The notes under the pieces are model-generated. The model had not been told where the DNA came from and did not search any database. It saw only the letters and a list, made by a program, of their open reading frames with translations. The translations under genes and the position numbers were made by a program. This document shows positions 13,675 to 18,009 of a stretch of DNA of 18,009 nucleotides, one piece after another (position 1 is the stretch's first letter; the number at the start of each line of letters is the position of its first letter). This DNA is from Planctomycetota bacterium (GTDB lineage Bacteria > Planctomycetota > SBBH01 > JACQRN01), in assembly GCA_016206515.1 (NCBI GenBank), contig JACQRN010000193.1, forward strand, positions 1 through 18,009, written 5' to 3'.

Positions 13675-14895
13675 GTGAGCGCCCAGGACGATGACCCGGA
13701 GGATCTGCCGCCCCCCGAGGGGGACGGGATCGTCCCGGCCCCGGACGATGCGGAAATCCCCCCCGAGGAGGTTCCCCCTCCCGAGGACGGCGTCCCGCCC
13801 CCGGACGACGCGGAGTCCGCGCCGTCCGGGGAGCCCGCCCCGGCGGAAGATCTTCCGCCGGAGGAGGAGCCCGCCCCCGCGCCCGAAGGGAAACCCGGCG
13901 GCAGGAAACCGTTCCCGAAACTGAAAAAGATCGGCCTCGGGACCGGCAAGCCGCTCTCGAAGTTCGGCGCGAAGGGGCTCAAGAAGGATGCCGCGAAACC
14001 CCCAAGGGTGCGCAAGCCCCCGCGCGTACGCCGCGGCGGAGGGAAGAGGCTGGTCGCCGCGCTCGTGTTCCTGGGTGCCCTGGGAGCCGGCGGGTTCTTC
14101 CTGCGGCACCCGGCCCTGTACCTCTGGAACGTGCGCCGGCTGAACGTCGGGGAGGACGCACAGATCGCCGCGGCCCGCGCGTCGATGGATTCCATGCGCG
14201 ACTACGCCCTCCCGATGCTGAGGCGGGATGCCGCGCCGCCCGGGGTCGCTGGCCGGATCCGCGCGATCCGCGCCTTCGGACGATGGGGCGTGAGCGAGGC
14301 GGTCGAAGCCGCCGCCGCGGCCTCCCAGGAGGCGACCTACGCGGAGGTGCGCCGCGCCGGCATCCTCGCGCTGGGGGATGTCATGGCCGCGGGGGACGCG
14401 TCGGCCTCGAGCGACGCCCTGAAGAAGCTCGGGGAACTCCTCACGAGGCACGACCGCCCGGACGCGGAGAGGTCCCTCCTGCTGAAGCAGGTGCTCTCGG
14501 CCCCCTCCGGGGGCGAGGAGGCGCTCCGCCTGACCGTCGCGCACCTCGGCGACCACGGCCTGTATCTGCGCAAGGACCTCGTCGACGAAGTGGACGGACT
14601 CTGGACCGCGCTCCTGCGTAACAACTTCGAGGACCGCGACTCCCGGGTGCGGCGCATCATCGTCGAGCGCCTCCTGGATCGCCTCGACCACCCCGCCGCG
14701 ATCCCGATCCTGATCCGCGGACTGGACCCCTCCCACGCCCGGGGCGACCAGGGGAGCCCGTGGGTGCCGTACGTCGCGTACGACCGCCTGCGCCGGCTCA
14801 CCCGCCAGACGATCGAGTACGACCCGTACGGCCCCCGCGACGAGGACTACCTCCTCTGGCAGGAATGGTGGAAGGAGAACCAGCACCGGTACTGA
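13675..14895 (+). CDS. Membrane-anchored HEAT-like protein with acidic Pro-rich cytoplasmic tail
   Basis: The 406-residue product has a low-complexity acidic N-terminus (1-72) with repeating PPPE/PPPD-D-G units, a strongly basic stretch (73-124), one membrane segment (about 125-143), and a helical HEAT-like domain. That domain starts at ASMDSMRDYALPMLRRD and continues through AIRAFGRWGVSEAVEAAAAAS and AGILALGDVMAAGD. It ends in RLRRLTRQTIEYDPYGPRDEDYLLWQEWWKE. By the positive-inside rule the acidic/basic tail is cytoplasmic and the repeats outside. The start is GTG 13675, the only standard start codon before the conserved region; the acidic stretch makes its exact position uncertain. It is paralogous to the next gene. 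The function is not recognised. Confidence 0.75.
   Translation: MSAQDDDPEDLPPPEGDGIVPAPDDAEIPPEEVPPPEDGVPPPDDAESAPSGEPAPAEDLPPEEEPAPAPEGKPGGRKPFPKLKKIGLGTGKPLSKFGAKGLKKDAAKPPRVRKPPRVRRGGGKRLVAALVFLGALGAGGFFLRHPALYLWNVRRLNVGEDAQIAAARASMDSMRDYALPMLRRDAAPPGVAGRIRAIRAFGRWGVSEAVEAAAAASQEATYAEVRRAGILALGDVMAAGDASASSDALKKLGELLTRHDRPDAERSLLLKQVLSAPSGGEEALRLTVAHLGDHGLYLRKDLVDEVDGLWTALLRNNFEDRDSRVRRIIVERLLDRLDHPAAIPILIRGLDPSHARGDQGSPWVPYVAYDRLRRLTRQTIEYDPYGPRDEDYLLWQEWWKENQHRY
13840..13861. repeat. 22-bp perfect palindrome inside coding sequence
   Basis: Bases 13840-13861 equal their own reverse complement, centred on AGATCT (13848-13853), within the codons for PAEDLPPE of the acidic tail. It could fold in mRNA or arise from repeat expansion. 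Confidence 0.8.
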
Positions 14896-14896
14896 C

Positions 14897-15904
14897 ATGG
14901 CCAAGATCCCAGACGGCGGGAACCCCACGAAGACCTCCAAGACCGCGCGCGCCGGCAAGGGGCCGCGCGTCCCGAGGCAGCGCGGGGCCGGGTGGAGGGT
15001 CTGGGGAATCGTCCTGGCGGCCCTCCTGGGGGGGCTCGGATTCGCGCTGCACGAGCCCGTCTTCTACGCGCTCTCCATGGGACAGCTCCAGTCGGACGAC
15101 CCCGACACGGTCGTATCGGGCCGCGCGAGGATCGGCTCGATCGAAACGTACGCGAAGGAGAAGATCCTCCTGGGGTGCGGGTCGGACCAGCCGATGCCGC
15201 GGCGCCTCGCCTCCGTGCGCTCACTCGGCCGCTGGGGGATCCCCGAGGCGGTCGCTCCGTGCCAGTCGGCCGCGCGCGACGCGGCCCCCCTCCTGTCGGA
15301 GGCCGGGATCGCCGCCCTGGGCGACCTCCTGGAAACCGGCGGCGAGGAGGTCGCGGGGAACGCGATGCACGCGCTCCACGAGATCCTCGGCGCCACCGAA
15401 AGCGCCGGCACGCCCCTCGACGCCGCCTCCCGCGCGAGGGTGGAGCGGCGGCTTCTGGCCGTCCGGCAGCTCGGGCGCGTCCAGCACGAGGCGCTGCGCA
15501 GGGAGAACCTCGCGGCGATCCTCCTCCACCTGCAGGACGCCGTCCCGGAGATCCGCTACGTCCTGGTGGACATCCTGGCGGGAATGTTCGAGTCACTCTA
15601 CGACCGGATCGAGGCGGACGACCGCCCCGTGCGCGGCGATGTCGAAACCTACCTGCGCGCGCGCGGCAACGCCAAGGCGACCTGCGGCGTGCTGGTCGCC
15701 GCCCTCGACGAGGGGGGCGACGCCAAGTACTGGACCCGGCACCAGGCGATCGACCTCCTGCGGCGCCTGACGTTCACGACCGACGACGACCGCCCCTTCG
15801 ACGTCTACGCCCCGACCAGCGCGCAGATGGACGCCTGGAAGAGATGGCAGTCGGGGCTGGCGGAGGGGTACGAGTTCCCCGTTCCTCCCGCAGGGGCGCA
15901 GTAG
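14897..15904 (+). CDS. Membrane-anchored HEAT-like protein, paralogue of its upstream neighbour
   Basis: The 335-residue product begins one base after the previous stop (TGACATGG), so translation is probably coupled; no SD is present. It has a short basic N-terminus (1-32), one membrane segment (about 33-51, WRVWGIVLAALLGGLGFAL), and a helical domain. The domain aligns by eye with its neighbour: ARIGSIETYAKEKIL, ASVRSLGRWGIPEAVAPCQSAARD and AGIAALGDLLETGG here against ASMDSMRDYALPML, RAIRAFGRWGVSEAVEAAAAASQE and AGILALGDVMAAGD there. The C-terminus has LLRRLTFTTDDD then MDAWKRWQSGL, a weaker form of the family's Trp-rich end. The acidic tail of the neighbour is absent. The function is unknown. 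Confidence 0.8.
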   Translation: MAKIPDGGNPTKTSKTARAGKGPRVPRQRGAGWRVWGIVLAALLGGLGFALHEPVFYALSMGQLQSDDPDTVVSGRARIGSIETYAKEKILLGCGSDQPMPRRLASVRSLGRWGIPEAVAPCQSAARDAAPLLSEAGIAALGDLLETGGEEVAGNAMHALHEILGATESAGTPLDAASRARVERRLLAVRQLGRVQHEALRRENLAAILLHLQDAVPEIRYVLVDILAGMFESLYDRIEADDRPVRGDVETYLRARGNAKATCGVLVAALDEGGDAKYWTRHQAIDLLRRLTFTTDDDRPFDVYAPTSAQMDAWKRWQSGLAEGYEFPVPPAGAQ

Positions 15905-15955
15905 GGCGCCGGGGCACGTACCCCTCGCGCAGTACAGAAAACGCGGCCTGGCGTC
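15905..15955. other. 51-nt convergent gap with weak hairpin
   Basis: GGGG (15911-15914) and CCCC (15921-15924) flank CACGTA and could form a small hairpin between the two convergent genes. It lacks a T-run; terminator function is uncertain. Confidence 0.25.
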
Positions 15956-16942
15956 TTATCGCGGCGGAGGCGACACAGCCCCCCGTACGACCGCGTTCGC
16001 CGGCTCCTCGCCGCGGGAGACGGCGATGACATTGCGGGCGGCGAGGACGGCCATGCGGTCGCGGGTCTCGACGGTGGCGCTGCCGATGTGCGGGGCGAGG
16101 ACGGCGTTGGGAAGGGCGCAGAGGCCCGGGGAGAGGGCGGGCTCCGATTCGAAGACGTCGAGGCCGGCGGCGGCGATCGTTCCGTCGCGCAGCGCCTCGA
16201 CGAGGTCCGCCTCACGGACGACTGCTCCGCGGGCGGTATTGACCAGGATCGAGGTCCGTTTCATCCGATGGAGCTCGGCGCGGGCGATCAGGCCGCGCGT
16301 CTCGGACGACAGGGGACAGTGGATCGACAGGACGTCGGAGCGCGACAGAAGGGGAGGGAAGGCGACACGCTGCGCGCCGCAGGTCCGTTCCAGGTCGCTC
16401 TTGGGGGAGTTGGCGTTGTAGAGGATCTTCATGCCGAACGCCGCGGCACGGCGGGCGACCGCCGAGCCGATCCGACCGGCGCCCAGGAGCCCGAGCGTCT
16501 TGCCGGCGAGTTCCGTGCCGAGCAGAAGATCGGAGCGCCACCCGGCGAAGCGACCTTCCCGCACGAAACGGTCCGCCTCGACGAGGCGGCGCGCGCAGGC
16601 GAGGATCAGCCCGAGCGTCAGGTCGGCGGTCGCCTCGGTCAGGACGTCGGGCGTGTTCGTCACCCAGATCCCCCGTACGCCAGCCGCCTCGCGGTCGATG
16701 TTGTCCACCCCCACCGCATAGTTCGCCACGACCCGCAGGCACGGCGCCTGCGCGAGCCGCGCGGCGTCGACACGGTCCGACAACCAGCAGAGGAGCCCCT
16801 CCGAGCGGGCGAGCCGGTCCGTCCAGTCCGCCTCGGCCATCCCCTCGGAGGGCCCGGGCCCGAGAACCTCCAGGCCCGCCTCGCGCAGGAGCGCGAGGGC
16901 CGCATCCGGGACCGGGCGGGAGACGGTGACGCGGAAGGTCAC
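15956..16942 (-). CDS. D-isomer-specific 2-hydroxyacid dehydrogenase (glyoxylate/hydroxypyruvate reductase-like)
   Basis: The 328-residue product is typical for NAD(P)-dependent reductases interconverting 2-oxoacids and D-2-hydroxyacids. It has a substrate-domain half (1-100) with NYAVGVDNID (74-83), a nucleotide-binding GxGxxG (G154-A-G156-R-I-G159), and the catalytic triad R238 (NTARGAVV), E267 (DVFESEP) and H285 (APHIGSA). The spacing, 29 then 18 residues, is the same as in archaeal glyoxylate reductase. After the second strand the sequence reads YNANSPKS, without the acidic residue that usually selects NAD, so NADPH use is possible (inference). Start GTG 16942 overlaps the aminotransferase stop by 4 nt (GTGA). 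A longer frame extending to 17860 is antisense-frame noise inside the neighbour. The substrate cannot be assigned; 3-phosphoglycerate dehydrogenase is less likely because no regulatory domain is present. Confidence 0.88.
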   Translation of the reverse strand: MTFRVTVSRPVPDAALALLREAGLEVLGPGPSEGMAEADWTDRLARSEGLLCWLSDRVDAARLAQAPCLRVVANYAVGVDNIDREAAGVRGIWVTNTPDVLTEATADLTLGLILACARRLVEADRFVREGRFAGWRSDLLLGTELAGKTLGLLGAGRIGSAVARRAAAFGMKILYNANSPKSDLERTCGAQRVAFPPLLSRSDVLSIHCPLSSETRGLIARAELHRMKRTSILVNTARGAVVREADLVEALRDGTIAAAGLDVFESEPALSPGLCALPNAVLAPHIGSATVETRDRMAVLAARNVIAVSRGEEPANAVVRGAVSPPPR

Positions 16943-18009
16943 GCGAGCTTGGCGCGCGCGAGCGCGAGCGCCGCGAGGCCGCCGTCGAGCGCCGCCTCCT
17001 CGACCGCGAACGAGATCCGGAAGTGCCCGGCGCGGCCGAACCCGGTCCCCGGCACCACGATCACGCGCTCCTGGAGCGCCCCCTGCGCGAAGGCGACGTC
17101 GTCGGGGATCGGAGAGCGGGGGAAGACGTAGACCGCCCCCTCGGGAACCACGAAGTCGTACCCGGCGCGACGCAGCCCCTCCACCGTGCGGTCGCGCAGG
17201 CGCCGGTACGTCTCGACCGGCGGCGGGACGTCCAGGAGGCGCAGGACCGCCAGCTGCATCGTCGCGGGGGCGTTCACGAACCCGAGGGTGCGGTTCGCGA
17301 AGATCAGCGCGTCCGCGACGCGCCTGTCCGCGCACCGCGGAGAGGCGGCGACGAACCCGATCCGGTCGCCCGGGATCGAGAGCGCCTTGCTCCAGGAGTA
17401 GATCAGGAGCGAGTTGTCGTAGTCGTTGAGGAAGTTCGGGGCCGTCCCCTCGTAGACGATCGGGCGGTACGGCTCGTCGGAAATGAGGTAGATCGACCGA
17501 CCGAGCCGCGCCTCGGCGCGGCGCAGGCAATCGGTCAGGGAGCGCAGGGACGCGGCGGAATAGACCCGCCCGGTCGGGTTGTTCGGGGTGTTCACCATCA
17601 CGACCTTCGTGCGGGGGCCGAGGCGAGCCTCGATCGCCGCGACATCCAATTCGCAGCGCGCGTCGGTCTCGACGACCACCGGAACTCCCCCGCAGTGCTC
17701 GGCGTAGAAGAGATACTCGACGAAATACGGGGCGAGACAGAGCACCTCGTCGCCGGGATCCACGAGCGCCTTGAGGGCGATGCTGATCGCCCCCCCCGCC
17801 CCCACGGTCATGACGACCCCCTCCGAGCGCGCGTCGAGAATCCCCGCTCGCCGCACCCACTCGGCGACCCGTTCGCGCACCTGAGGGAACCCCGCGTTCG
17901 GCATGTACCGGTGGTGCCCCTCTCCGCGGGAGGCGCCCAGCTCGCGCAGCGCCTCGAAGAACGGCTCGGGCGGCTCCAGGACGGGGTTCCCCAGCGACAG
18001 GTCGTGCAC
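16939..18009 (-). CDS. PLP-dependent class I/II aminotransferase, 5' end beyond window
   Basis: Fold-type I aminotransferase motifs are clear over 356 visible residues: HRYMPNAGFPQVRERVA (33-49), NTPNNPTG (140-147, conserved N144), ISDEPYR (176-182), and the PLP lysine K208 in YSWSKALSIPGDRIG with R216. HFRISFA near the end supplies the substrate-carboxylate Arg. The frame is open to the window edge, and the first visible residues (HDLSLGNPVLEPP) are normally preceded by about 30-40 residues, so the GTG at 18009 is probably not the start. It precedes and overlaps the hydroxyacid dehydrogenase by 4 nt, suggesting a transamination-plus-reduction pair on one carbon skeleton. Substrate unknown; aspartate-aminotransferase-like annotation would be an over-call. 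Confidence 0.88.
   Translation of the reverse strand: MHDLSLGNPVLEPPEPFFEALRELGASRGEGHHRYMPNAGFPQVRERVAEWVRRAGILDARSEGVVMTVGAGGAISIALKALVDPGDEVLCLAPYFVEYLFYAEHCGGVPVVVETDARCELDVAAIEARLGPRTKVVMVNTPNNPTGRVYSAASLRSLTDCLRRAEARLGRSIYLISDEPYRPIVYEGTAPNFLNDYDNSLLIYSWSKALSIPGDRIGFVAASPRCADRRVADALIFANRTLGFVNAPATMQLAVLRLLDVPPPVETYRRLRDRTVEGLRRAGYDFVVPEGAVYVFPRSPIPDDVAFAQGALQERVIVVPGTGFGRAGHFRISFAVEEAALDGGLAALALARAKLA

Noticed and set aside
12372..14195. 607-codon open frame on the minus strand
   Set aside because: It opposes the HEAT lipoprotein and its neighbour, whose signal peptides and repeats are convincing on the plus strand.
13210..14958. 582-codon open frame on the minus strand
   Set aside because: Antisense to the HEAT-type genes; low-complexity Gly/Arg/Pro translation without motifs.
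16943..17860. Long N-terminal extension of the hydroxyacid dehydrogenase frame
   Set aside because: It lies entirely inside the aminotransferase gene in another frame; the dehydrogenase aligns to its family from GTG 16942.

Overview
This is a very GC-rich bacterial chromosomal window with tightly packed genes. It carries a protein-arginine kinase pair (mcsA/mcsB), C5-pathway heme synthesis (hemL), several membrane-anchored or lipoprotein HEAT-type repeat proteins with a Trp-rich C-terminal motif, and a large VWA/glutamine-amidotransferase-like membrane protein. That mixture, with many GTG starts and few clear Shine-Dalgarno sites, suggests a Planctomycetota-like or neighbouring environmental lineage. 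The assignment is inference; there is no rRNA or other marker that settles it. No tRNA, rRNA, CRISPR array, transposase or prophage was seen.

Layout: (1) 1-5537, plus strand: the 3' part of a VWA/GATase-like membrane protein, then two tandem paralogous single-pass membrane proteins with a PDZ-like C-terminus, then a complete Xer-type tyrosine recombinase overlapping the second paralogue. (2) 5538-8644: an exported HlyD-type adaptor with a nonsense codon nine codons before its apparent ancestral stop, then a lipoprotein with a prenyltransferase/squalene-cyclase-like alpha/alpha fold. That lipoprotein gene is bracketed by two related nested palindromic elements of about 115 bp and ends at a hairpin facing mcsB. 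(3) 8645-12358: mcsA-mcsB on the minus strand, divergent from hemL, followed by a small stand-alone Clp-N double-repeat protein. (4) 12384-15904: three consecutive HEAT-like envelope proteins, the last two paralogous. (5) 15956-18009, minus strand: a PLP aminotransferase (cut by the window end) overlapping by 4 nt a D-2-hydroxyacid dehydrogenase.

McsA/McsB put phosphate on arginine, and in Firmicutes the ClpC N-domain reads that mark. Here no ClpC ATPase is visible, but a Clp-N-only protein keeping the phosphoarginine-binding Glu at the equivalent position of both repeats lies just beyond hemL. It is the best candidate for an unusual system in the window. The second is the palindromic element pair, whose middle stems differ in sequence but stay paired.
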